Source: a bacterium (GTDB lineage: Bacteria > Desulfobacterota > Binatia > HRBIN30 > CADEER01). From it: DNA of 64,000 nucleotides. Each line of letters starts with the position of its first letter. Within the stretch, counting starts at the first letter, position 1. This document shows positions 31,492-38,822 of this stretch, piece by piece. The position numbers were made by a program, and so were the translations under genes. The stretch lies in NCBI GenBank assembly GCA_019637795.1, contig JAHBUY010000006.1:50330-114329 (forward strand). Reading direction: 5' to 3'. The notes below the pieces were generated by a model. The model saw nothing but the letters and a program-made list of their open reading frames with translations, ran no database searches and was not told the origin of the DNA.

Positions 31492-32640
31492 TCAGCCGCC
31501 GCCGCAGCCGTCGAGCGCGCGCGTCACCGCCGCGACCAGCTCGTCGATCGTCACCACGCCGTCGACGTTGCCGTCGACCGCCGCGCACAGCGCCGCGCCC
31601 GACTCGCCGAGGGCGATCCGCACCGCGGTGATCAGCTCGTCGATCGACACCGTGCCGCCGAAATCGCAGTCGCCGGCGCAGGCCGCGTCCGGCGCCAGGC
31701 GCCAGCCCATGTCGGTGAACGCCGCCGCCGCCAGTCCGACCTCGTGCAGCGACGACTCGAAGAACGGCTCCATCAACTCGAGGGGCGCCAGCGCATCGCT
31801 CCAGTGACTCGCCGAGGACCCCGCCTGCGCGAACGCCGGCGCGTACATCTGGACCCGCCCCTGGCCGTCGGCGCCGGCGGCGAGCACGCCGCTCGCCGCC
31901 CGCACCGTCGCGCCGTTCCACAGCAGCGACCCGGTGGCCTCGATCGCCGACCGCCGCTGGGCGTTGGTCATGGTGTCGAGCGTCTTGTTCGAGCGCGCGT
32001 CGAGCAGGAAGGTCAGGAAGACGTCGTCGCGCCCCTGGAAGCGGGCGCCGGTGTCCACGTCGACGAAGGTGATGAACCCCAGGCCGTGTCCGAGCTCGTG
32101 CAACACGACGGTGACGAAGTCCGAATCCTCGCCCGGCGCGTTGCCGTCCAGGCCGTAGTACCAGCCGGCGGGAAACGGACAGGTGGTGCCGAAGGCGCTG
32201 TTGAAGGTGGCGTCGATGTCGTCCTCGTCCGGCGCCAGATCCATGCCCGCCAGGCTGTCGGCCAACGCCGAGGGATAGAACGTGTTGGCGCGCGGCGCGC
32301 CGGCAAAGTCGCGGAACACGCTCACCGGCCCCGCCACCCCGAGGGTGGTCGACGCGGCCGTGCAGTTGAGCGGGTCGAAGGTGGCGGAGATGCGGATCTG
32401 CACCGGGCTCAGCACCGTCGCCGCCCACAGCTCGGCGGCGTACTCGAAGGCGATGAAGCGCTGCTCGCCGAGCGTCGCGCCGCGATTGCCACCCACCGGC
32501 GTCACCGGCGTCGGATCATTGAAGCCCTCGCCGGCGCCGTCGCGCGAGATGACCAGGACCGATGCGGCATCGCAACGACCCGCGACCAGGGCGCCCGCGG
32601 CGGCCAGAACGGCCGCGGCGAGCCAGGCACCTCCCCTCAC
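31492..32640 (-). CDS. secreted HExxH metallopeptidase-like protein with dockerin-like EF-hands
   Basis: The GTG start at 32640 overlaps the upstream stop (GTGA) and gives 382 residues. A signal peptide (RGGAWLAAAVLAAAGALVAG) precedes a catalytic-type region with HELGHGLGF (181-189), the zinc-binding HExxHxxG motif, and a later LELMEPFFESS that could be the Met-turn of metzincins. The C-terminus (about 321-382) holds two EF-hand/dockerin-like units, CDFGGTVSIDELITAVRIAL and DGNVDGVVTIDELVAAV, ending CGGG. It is probably exported and calcium-binding. Whether it is an active protease, and where it is finally located, are inferred. Confidence 0.8.
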   Translation of the reverse strand: MRGGAWLAAAVLAAAGALVAGRCDAASVLVISRDGAGEGFNDPTPVTPVGGNRGATLGEQRFIAFEYAAELWAATVLSPVQIRISATFDPLNCTAASTTLGVAGPVSVFRDFAGAPRANTFYPSALADSLAGMDLAPDEDDIDATFNSAFGTTCPFPAGWYYGLDGNAPGEDSDFVTVVLHELGHGLGFITFVDVDTGARFQGRDDVFLTFLLDARSNKTLDTMTNAQRRSAIEATGSLLWNGATVRAASGVLAAGADGQGRVQMYAPAFAQAGSSASHWSDALAPLELMEPFFESSLHEVGLAAAAFTDMGWRLAPDAACAGDCDFGGTVSIDELITAVRIALGESGAALCAAVDGNVDGVVTIDELVAAVTRALDGCGGG

Positions 32641-32981
32641 CGGCCGCCCTCGCCCTCGATGCACTCGTGCAGCGCCGGGCCCCCGGGGTCGGCATGGCGC
32701 ACCACCGCCGGCCGATGGCTGCCGCGCAGGTTCACCTTCACGCCGCCCGCCGGCGCCTGCACCGCCTCCTCCTCCCCCGGCTGCTCGGCCGCCGCAGACG
32801 CGGGCGCCGCGGCCGCCTCCGCCTGCAGCGCGGCGGCGCTCGGTCGGCCGACCACGCCGGTGTCGGGATCGCGGTACAGACGCATGGCGCGCTCGCCCGC
32901 GGCATCACCGGCGTGCGCCGGCGGGGCGCCCATCGCGAGCGCGGTGACCAGGACGAGAAGGGCGAACGGACTCTGGCGCAT
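32637..32981 (-). CDS. small exported protein coupled to the metallopeptidase-like gene
   Basis: The ATG at 32981 (MRQSPFALLVLVTALAMGAP, cleavage near AHA-G) gives 114 residues. The mature part is Ala/Pro/Glu-rich in the middle, has a DPDTGVVGRPSAAAL segment and ends in HECIEGEGGR. The family is not recognised. Its stop overlaps the start of the metallopeptidase-like gene by 4 bases, so the two are co-translated and it may act as its chaperone, inhibitor or substrate. Alternative in-frame starts exist at 33050 and 33017. Confidence 0.7.
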   Translation of the reverse strand: MRQSPFALLVLVTALAMGAPPAHAGDAAGERAMRLYRDPDTGVVGRPSAAALQAEAAAAPASAAAEQPGEEEAVQAPAGGVKVNLRGSHRPAVVRHADPGGPALHECIEGEGGR

Positions 32982-33501
32982 GGAGAGGATCCTCGGCGGT
33001 CGGAGTGAGGCGGACATCGCGTCACCGAACATGCCAGCAGGATGCAGCAATGCCTATCGCTGCTGCGCGGCCCCCGGACGGCTGAACTTGAAGAAGATGA
33101 CTGAGAAGGGGGGGCGGGCCGCCCTGGACAGTTGGGCGACCCGCCGGCTGGAAGGGGGAACAAGGAGGATATTCCAGCTTGCGCGAGGATACCGAAACCG
33201 TCTCGCGCTGTACAGGTGGCATCCTCCTTATCCGCCTAGGTATTTTCCCTAACCCACCGATACCCTGGCAGATTGCATCCGGACATCACGGCACCCGCGG
33301 GCCACCCGGGGCGCCGCCCGATGACTCCCTCGGCGATCGCGGGCATGACAGCGGTCGCCCATGACCTTTCCTGCCCGGGCGCTCACGGAAGCGCTGGAAA
33401 CGCATCGCGTTTTTTCAACCGCGACCAGGTGGCCTCGAGGCGACCCGGGCGTCGGTGGGGAAAGCTGCCCGGGGATAGCCAGCGCTCGGAGGGGAGAAAA
33501 C
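32982..33501. other. 520-base gap without a confident gene; nested inverted repeats
   Basis: No convincing protein gene is seen. The main feature is a nested inverted repeat: outer arms AAGGAGGAT (33162-33170) and ATCCTCCTT (33221-33229), inner arms GCGCGAG (33181-33187) and CTCGCGC (33202-33208). Just after it, GGTATTTTCCCTAA (about 33239-33252) is AT-rich. The structure could be a promoter-proximal RNA fold, a regulator site for the leftward exported-protein operon, or a scar of the adjoining element. The rightmost part, from about 33400, leads into the attachment-site copy. Confidence 0.5.
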
Positions 33502-33522
33502 AGCGGAGAGGGGGGAGTTCGT
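33502..33522 (+). repeat. candidate distal attachment site (copy of tRNA-Ser 3' end)
   Basis: AGCGGAGAGGGGGG followed by AGTTCG matches the 3' end of tRNA-Ser(CGA) at 35224-35244 (AGCGGAGAGGGGGG then GATTCG) in the same orientation, with 14 identical bases, two swapped bases, then TTCG. A partial copy of a tRNA 3' end next to an integrase remnant is what tRNA-targeting elements leave. It lies 43 bases from the integrase stop. Confidence 0.65.
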
Positions 33523-33564
33523 ACTCTCCGCCGAGACCGGCAGGAAAATCGGGGCGTTGCGTGT

Positions 33565-33815
33565 TCAGCCGACAGCGGCTGCTACCGTTTTGCTACCAGC
33601 GCCGAGCACGGCGTCCGCGAGCCCGCACATCGCCTCGCGGTTCTTTTCCTCGGCGTCCCAGAACCAGTGGCTGTAGACGCTGAGCGTGATGGTCGGATCC
33701 AGTGGCCGAGCAGCTTCGCGACCTGCGTGACGCGTCGCCCCTGCATGATGAGGAGGCTCGCGAAGGTGCGCCGCAGGCCGTGCAAGTTGATCACGGGCCA
33801 GATCTCAGTGATGCC
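33565..33815 (-). pseudogene. tyrosine recombinase (integrase) C-terminal remnant
   Basis: Read leftward, one frame gives INLHGLRRTFASLLIMQG then VAKLLGH, and a second frame continues DPTITLSVYSHWFWDAEEKN to a TGA at 33567-33565. Joined, they form the C-terminal catalytic box of a phage-type integrase, with HxxR, the second His and the nucleophile Tyr in VYSHWF. A single missing base near 33700-33701 breaks the frame (the expected Ser before DPT is lost). No N-terminal or core-binding domain is left upstream, so the gene is truncated and dead. Confidence 0.85.
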
Positions 33816-33823
33816 GCTCGACA

Positions 33824-34233
33824 TATGTGAGGGAGGCGCTTGGCGCGTACAACCAGCGCCTCTACCTCGCGTGCACGGTGATGATCGGCGTGGCATCGGA
33901 GGCGATCGTGCTCGAAGCGGCCACCGCCCTCGCTAAGCTACCGGGTACGGAGAAGCTACGGGAGGAGCTGTCCAGCCGCCGCGTGTTCAAACGTGCGGGT
34001 TTCGGAAGGCGCTCGCCGCACGGGACGACGTTCCAGCGGGTCTCCGCGACGGAATGGACCTGGTCGTCCACGTTGCCGATCTCTTGCGAGCTGGCCGCAA
34101 CGACGCAGGACACCCAACTGGCCACGGGCCACAGGCCGACGATTGCTTTACGTCGCTGAGCCTCTTCCCGCACTTTGCAAAGAGGCTCTACGCGCATCGG
34201 GACCGTTTCGTCTCTCTCGGTCCAACGGCCTAG
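33824..34233 (+). pseudogene. truncated, frameshifted unknown cargo gene
   Basis: From 33827 one frame reads REALGAYNQRLYLACTVMIG and continues through TEKLREELSSRRVFKRA. At about 34000 the coherent sequence jumps to another frame, FRKALAARDDVPAGLRDGMD, and continues through LLRAGRNDAGHPTG to a TAG at 34231-34233. The joined product looks like one helical protein with a RNDAGHPTG motif resembling DUF4145-type or related cytoplasmic proteins. It lacks a normal start because the integrase remnant abuts its 5' side. Function unknown. Confidence 0.65.
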
Positions 34234-35096
34234 TCGTCGAACGGACCCAAATCTAACTCAGTCAGCACGTGCCTTGGCGGATAAACAGGTCCCTTCTCGT
34301 AGTTCCAGAAATGGTGCCCCTTGAAGGTGTCTTTAAGCGCGTACCGAAGCATCTTCTCGAATCGGTAGTTTGAGCGCCTCGCCACGCAGAACGCCTCGAA
34401 CATTCCGCGCGTCAGGTCCTTCAGCGCCTGTGTCGTTTCTGGACCGGCGATCAATTCCACCTCCACACGGTCGACTGGGACGAGACCCCATTGCTGGTGG
34501 AAGGCTGCGACCTTTCGTTGCAACTGCCTCTGCTCCAGCGCTCGCTGGTCCATCACCGACAGGAGTTCGTGAAAATGGCCGTCGCCCACAGATAGGTAGT
34601 GAACCAAGTCGGCGTGGGACCCTTCGAGGAGGAAATAGAGGGACTCGATGTTGAGGCTGGGACGCCTGACTACTCCGAGTGCCGCCGCGACCGTCCAGGC
34701 ATTATCGCCCTCGGCGGCGACGGCGCGCAGGTGCTGACGCTCGAGTCCGTAGAGGATAGCCCGCTGTTCCAACAGGACCGCAAGAGCGCTCGTTCCATCA
34801 GCAACTCGCCGCCGGCGCTCCTCGGAACGGTCTCGCCGGATTTGGAATTGATAGGCGGCCAAAGCGCCCGCGAGCGCGCCGCCAAAACCCGAAACCAATG
34901 TCCCGAGTACGCTGCGGTCCTGCATCGCATCCAAGCCGGGCGCTCCAGCTTCGAGGTACAGCGCGAGGATCAGCACGGCCGCACCGCAGCTCACCACGTA
35001 AGATGCGATGCTGTGCTCGAGGAGCAGAATCGTCCCGCCGGCGAGAATCATCAGGGCCAGCGCCAGCAGGAAATGAGGGTGGACCATGTAGGGCAT
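34230..35096 (-). CDS. hypothetical membrane-anchored protein of the island
   Basis: The 288-residue protein (MPYMVHPHFLLALALMILAG) has two N-terminal hydrophobic segments (about 8-25 and 30-48), a short third near 66-82, then a long cytoplasmic helical region with charged stretches (FQIRRDRSEERRRRV). Its frame is clean through the whole island, unlike its neighbours. The family is not recognised. It may be a surviving cargo gene, for example of a defence or membrane-stress type, but no catalytic motif is seen. Confidence 0.7.
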   Translation of the reverse strand: MPYMVHPHFLLALALMILAGGTILLLEHSIASYVVSCGAAVLILALYLEAGAPGLDAMQDRSVLGTLVSGFGGALAGALAAYQFQIRRDRSEERRRRVADGTSALAVLLEQRAILYGLERQHLRAVAAEGDNAWTVAAALGVVRRPSLNIESLYFLLEGSHADLVHYLSVGDGHFHELLSVMDQRALEQRQLQRKVAAFHQQWGLVPVDRVEVELIAGPETTQALKDLTRGMFEAFCVARRSNYRFEKMLRYALKDTFKGHHFWNYEKGPVYPPRHVLTELDLGPFDD

Positions 35097-35225
35097 CAGC
35101 GGCGCCCTGCTACCACCCTGCTACCGCTCCGCGCCAATCCGGCAGAACCAGCAGCACCAGCGGGGCGAAAAAAGCCCCGATTTCCCTACCATACTGAGCC
35201 AGGCTGACTCAGGGAGAGATACAAG

Positions 35226-35312
35226 CGGAGAGGGGGGGATTCGAACCCCCGAACCCTTGCGGGTTACACGATTTCGAGTCGTGCCGTTTCAACCGGGCTC
35301 ACGCACCTCTCC
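35226..35312 (-). tRNA. tRNA-Ser (CGA anticodon)
   Basis: The reverse strand folds as a class II tRNA with acceptor GGAGAGG (from 35312) pairing with CCTCTCC, G discriminator at 35226, anticodon loop CTCGAAA (anticodon CGA), a long variable arm (CCCGCAAGGGTTC region) and T-loop GGTTCGAATCC. CCA is not encoded. Its 3' end is the integration target of the decayed element. It lies 42 bases downstream of tadA. Confidence 0.96.
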
Positions 35313-35354
35313 GCAGAGGAGGCGCGAGGTGTATAGCCGGGGCCGACGGGTGGC

Positions 35355-35834
35355 TCAAGACGAGGCGGCAGGGCCGCGGCGGGCCTGAAAGAATCGACGC
35401 AGCAGGGTCTGCGCCTCGTCGGCGAGGACGCCGCCGACGACCGCGAAGCGATGGTTCAGGGGAGCCGCAGCGGTGGCGTCGAAGAGGCCGCCGAGCGCCC
35501 CGCCCTTGGGATCGGAACACCCGTAGACCACCCGCCGCAGTCGCGCCTGGACGATGGCGCCGACGCACATCAGGCACGGCTCGACGGTGACGTAGAGCTC
35601 GCCGCCGGTGAGGCGGTAGTTGCCGAGCGCCTGGCCGGCGGCGCGCAGGGTGAGGATCTCGGCATGGGCGCTGGGGTCGTGCGCGGCGATCGGACGGTTG
35701 TGCCCGCGGGCCACGATCCGCCCGTCGAGCACCAGCACGGCCCCGACCGGCACCTCCCCCTCGCCTTCCGCCGCCGCCGCCTGGCGCAGGCTCTCGCGCA
35801 TCCATGCGACGTCGGCGGCCGTCCCGGCGCTCAT
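35355..35834 (-). CDS. tadA: tRNA adenosine(34) deaminase
   Basis: The ATG at 35834 (MSAGTAADVAWMRESLRQAA) gives 159 residues. The zinc and proton-shuttle motif HAE (57-59) and the PCLMC motif (C87, C90) define the cytidine/adenosine deaminase fold, and GHNRPIAAHDPSAHAEI with the later FDATAAAPLNHRF supports TadA. It converts A34 to inosine in tRNA-Arg(ACG). It is upstream of tRNA-Ser(CGA) on the same strand, part of the conserved tadA/tRNA-Ser/ffs/dnaX neighbourhood. Confidence 0.95.
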   Translation of the reverse strand: MSAGTAADVAWMRESLRQAAAAEGEGEVPVGAVLVLDGRIVARGHNRPIAAHDPSAHAEILTLRAAGQALGNYRLTGGELYVTVEPCLMCVGAIVQARLRRVVYGCSDPKGGALGGLFDATAAAPLNHRFAVVGGVLADEAQTLLRRFFQARRGPAASS

Positions 35835-36044
35835 CCGGCGCACCGTTCCCGGTCCGCAGCCAGCGCGCCGGCAGCGCTGCGCGCCGCTGATGGCGCACGC
35901 GGCACGCGACGTACCGCATCAGCCGGCATGCCCTCCGCATCGCGCCGGCCGGCCGGCGCCGGACGCCTGGCGCGGCTCAGCAAACTTATCCTTCCGCACA
36001 TCTCACGATCTGTGATAGCGACGGACATCCCACTTTAGAAGCGA

Positions 36045-37475
36045 ATGATCGACGTCCCGGGCGATAGTTTTCTCCTGTCGACCAACCAGATCCTGGTTCG
36101 ACGGACACGCGTCATCCTGCTGATCTGTCTCGTCGGCTCGGCGATCTTCACCGCGCTGCAGATCGCCGCCTGGCAGGATGGCTCATGGCCCGGCGTCGCC
36201 ATCCACCTGCTCGGATTCGCCAGCATCGTCGCCGGCCTGATCGTGCTGCAATCCACCTGGGCGGTGCGGCACGCCTGGCTGGTCACCATCAGCACGGTCA
36301 GCGTCGCCTACCTGTTCACCGCCCTCGGCCGCTCGCTCAGCATCTCCGGCGAGTACGCGACCACCGCCATCCTCTTCGTCGGCGCGGCGCTGATCACGGC
36401 GACGATCATTCCCTGGGGCATCTGGGTGCAGGCCCTGACCGTCATCATCGGCGGCGCCTCGCTGCTGGCAGAGATCTGGCACCGCGACCGCAGCTTCGCC
36501 ATCGTCGCCAGCGACGCCGCGGCGGCGGTCATGGTCGGCTTCGCCCTGTCGCTGATCGCGGCGCGCGAGATCACCAACTATCGCCTCGCCCATCGCCGCG
36601 AGCTGATCGATCGCAAGCGCGCCGAGCGCACCGTGCGCCGCCTCGCGGCGCGTCTCGAGCAGCGGGTGCTGGAGCGCACGATCGCGCTCGAACGCGCCCA
36701 CGAAGCGCTGCACCGCCACCAGGCGGAGCTCGCGCACGCGCTGCGCCTGCAGACCATCGCCGAGTTGGTCTCGACGCTGGCGCACGAGATCAACCAGCCG
36801 CTGTGCGCGATCGCCAACTACTCCCGGGGCGCCGTGCACCGGCTCCGTCAGGGCATCGTCGACGTCGACGACCTGCGCCGGGCCTGTGAGGCCATCGCCC
36901 ACGAGGGGCTGCGCGCCGGCGAGATCCTGCGCAACATCCGCGCCCTGGTGCGGCGGGAGTCGACGATCAGCGCCGACGTCGACGTCAACGCGCTCGCCGC
37001 CGACGCGCTGCGCGTCATCCATCCGCAGGCGCGCGAGCACGGCGTCACGGTGCGCCTCGAGAGCGGCGCCGACGTGCCGCGCGTGCAGGCCGACGGCACG
37101 CAGATCGAACAGGTGATGGTCAATCTGATGCTGAACGGCGTGCAGGCCGCGGCCCTGGCGCGGGTGGCGCCGCGCGAGGTGGTGGTGGCGACGACCGTCG
37201 AACGCGGCGAGGTGCAGGTCGCGGTGCGCGATACCGGTCAAGGGTTCGCGCCCAGCGTGCGCGACCGCCTGTTCACGCCGTTCCTCACCACCAAGGCGCA
37301 CGGGCTCGGGCTCGGCCTGGTGATCAGCCGCTCGATCGTCGAATCGCACGGCGGCCGCCTCTGGGCCACCTCGCGCGACGAGGTCGGCACCACCTTCCGC
37401 TTCTCCCTGCCGGCCGGCGAGGTCGACGCCGCCGCGCGACGCGCCGGCGAGCACGGCGCGGCGCCGGTCGACTGA
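36045..37475 (+). CDS. membrane sensor histidine kinase
   Basis: The 476-residue protein has five to six N-terminal membrane segments (22-172), a coiled linker (RKRAERTVRRLAARLEQRVL), a HisKA domain with H247 in LAHEINQPLCAIANYSRG, and a HATPase domain with N-box NLMLNGVQAA, G1 DTGQGFAP and G2 GLGLGLVISRSIVESHGG. HEINQPL marks the FixL/DctB-like subgroup. No response regulator is adjacent, so it is an orphan. The 210 bases upstream are AT-rich near the start (TCACGATCTGTGA around 36004-36016). The signal is unknown. Confidence 0.93.
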   Translation: MIDVPGDSFLLSTNQILVRRTRVILLICLVGSAIFTALQIAAWQDGSWPGVAIHLLGFASIVAGLIVLQSTWAVRHAWLVTISTVSVAYLFTALGRSLSISGEYATTAILFVGAALITATIIPWGIWVQALTVIIGGASLLAEIWHRDRSFAIVASDAAAAVMVGFALSLIAAREITNYRLAHRRELIDRKRAERTVRRLAARLEQRVLERTIALERAHEALHRHQAELAHALRLQTIAELVSTLAHEINQPLCAIANYSRGAVHRLRQGIVDVDDLRRACEAIAHEGLRAGEILRNIRALVRRESTISADVDVNALAADALRVIHPQAREHGVTVRLESGADVPRVQADGTQIEQVMVNLMLNGVQAAALARVAPREVVVATTVERGEVQVAVRDTGQGFAPSVRDRLFTPFLTTKAHGLGLGLVISRSIVESHGGRLWATSRDEVGTTFRFSLPAGEVDAAARRAGEHGAAPVD

Positions 37476-37494
37476 CCGCCGAGCGGCCCGCTCG

Positions 37495-38172
37495 TCACCA
37501 CGCCGGCGCGCCGAAGAGGCGGCCGTGGAAGAGCAGCAGGGCGGCGTACGCGGCGATCGCCGCGGCCGCCCGCCAGGCACCGATCTCGTCGACGCGCAGC
37601 GTGTTGCGGCCGGCCGCGATGGCGGCGAAGGGCAGCACCGACGTCTGCTCGGCAAAGCGGCGCCAGCGCCCGCCGAAGGCGCGCTGCCGCTTGGCGTCGA
37701 TCGACGGCGGGCCGATCGACGCCAGCGTCAGCAGGGCGCCGAACAGCACCAGCGACGCGCTGTCGCCGTTGACCAGCAGGTGCAGCGCCGCCCACAGCGC
37801 GACGCCGCAGAGGAACGGATGCCGGGTGACGCGCAGGATGCCGCGCGCCGCGTCCGCGCGATCGAGCGCGCCGGCGCCGCCGGTGGCGGTCGGACTGGGC
37901 GTCGTCAACCCGATCACCACCAGCGCCACCGCCGCCGTCATGAGCGCGATCGCGGCGACGCGCAGCGGCGCCGGCGCGTGCCACAGCAACACCCGCGGCG
38001 CCGCCCGGTAGGCGAGGATCAGCCAGCCGAGGCTGGCGATCGAGAGCAGCGAGAACAGCCCGAGATACGCCTGCTCGCCGATCGCCGCGACAATGCGGTC
38101 GCGCAGCCGGGTGCCGGCGATGAACAGATGAATGCCGACGAACACGGCGCCGGCCAGCCCCAGCGACGCCAT
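37495..38172 (-). CDS. NnrU family membrane protein
   Basis: The ATG at 38172 (MASLGLAGAVFVGIHLFIAG) gives 225 residues with about six membrane segments. VTRHPFLCGVALWAALHLL and GPPSIDAKRQRAFGGRWRRF match the NnrU family, membrane proteins related to isoprenylcysteine methyltransferase-like folds and first linked to nitric oxide metabolism. The exact reaction is unknown. It begins 7 bases after the flavin reductase stop, so the two form an operon. Confidence 0.85.
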   Translation of the reverse strand: MASLGLAGAVFVGIHLFIAGTRLRDRIVAAIGEQAYLGLFSLLSIASLGWLILAYRAAPRVLLWHAPAPLRVAAIALMTAAVALVVIGLTTPSPTATGGAGALDRADAARGILRVTRHPFLCGVALWAALHLLVNGDSASLVLFGALLTLASIGPPSIDAKRQRAFGGRWRRFAEQTSVLPFAAIAAGRNTLRVDEIGAWRAAAAIAAYAALLLFHGRLFGAPAW

Positions 38173-38179
38173 CGCCGAC

Positions 38180-38683
38180 TCAGCCGCCGTAGAACGTCTT
38201 CTCTCCGAGGTCCTTGAGCCACAGGGTCGCATCGTCGGGGCGACCGCTGATCTCGCCGGCGACGCCGGCATCGACCACCTCACCGACGAACACCGAGTGG
38301 TCGCCGAGCTCGACCGTCGCGCTCAGCCGGCACTCGACGTACGCCGGCACCGACGCCAGGATCGGCGCGCCGGTGCTGCCGCGGCGATAGGCCTCGCCGT
38401 TGATCCGATCGCCGTCCCGCGCCGCCGGCTTGAAGAACGCGAAGGCCGCGGCCTGCTGCCCCTTGCCGAGAACGTTGAGCGCGAAGGCGCCGCTGGCCTT
38501 GATCACCGCGTGCGCGCCGGAGTCCGTCTTGACCCCGACCGCGACCAGCGGCGGCTGGAACGACGCCTGCGTCACCCAGTTCACCGTCGCCGCCGCCACC
38601 GTCCCGTCGGCATCCTCGGCGGTCAACACGTAGAGCCCGTAGGGAATCATGCGCAGGGCGGTCTTCTTGGCGTTGGCGTCCAT
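38180..38683 (-). CDS. flavin reductase-like domain protein
   Basis: The ATG at 38683 follows GGAGG and gives 167 residues. YGLYVLTAEDADGTVAAATV opens a split-barrel FMN-binding domain of the flavin reductase family, with SFQPPLVAVGVKTDSGAHAV and GDHSVFVGEVVDA as further family motifs. It would bind FMN and reduce it, or transfer electrons, with NAD(P)H. It is coupled to the NnrU-like membrane gene, and the pair may handle NO or redox stress, but this is inference. Confidence 0.88.
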   Translation of the reverse strand: MDANAKKTALRMIPYGLYVLTAEDADGTVAAATVNWVTQASFQPPLVAVGVKTDSGAHAVIKASGAFALNVLGKGQQAAAFAFFKPAARDGDRINGEAYRRGSTGAPILASVPAYVECRLSATVELGDHSVFVGEVVDAGVAGEISGRPDDATLWLKDLGEKTFYGG

Positions 38684-38822
38684 CGCGGTCCTCCGGCGCC
38701 GGAGTAGAACGCAATCGCCGTGCGGGCGCAATCGCCGCGGCGCGCGCTGCTCGCGGTGTCGCGCATGGACGCCGGCGACGCGGACCGCTAGAGACGCCTG
38801 GCGCCGTCGGCGGCGCCCATCG

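Larger units (their letters stand above)
33502..35244. mobile_element. decayed integrative element inserted at tRNA-Ser(CGA)
   Basis: The segment is bounded by the tRNA-Ser(CGA) 3' end and its imperfect direct repeat at 33502-33522. Inside are a frameshifted tyrosine-integrase 3' remnant (33565-33815), a 5'-truncated and frameshifted cargo gene (33824-34233) and one intact membrane-protein gene (34230-35096). Base composition is visibly less GC-rich than the flanks. The element is immobile: the integrase is truncated and no replication or transfer gene is present. Original size and origin are unknown. Confidence 0.65.

Noticed and set aside
33361..33936. A 191-codon + strand ORF over the integrase remnant
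   Set aside because: It is antisense to integrase motifs and has no family-like pattern.
34599..35207. A 202-codon + strand ORF in the island
   Set aside because: It is antisense to the coherent membrane-protein gene at 34230-35096 and lacks recognisable motifs.
37480..37494. Short GC hairpin as a terminator between the sensor kinase and NnrU-like genes
   Set aside because: The loop would be only one base unless the stem is shortened and there is no T-run; too weak to call.
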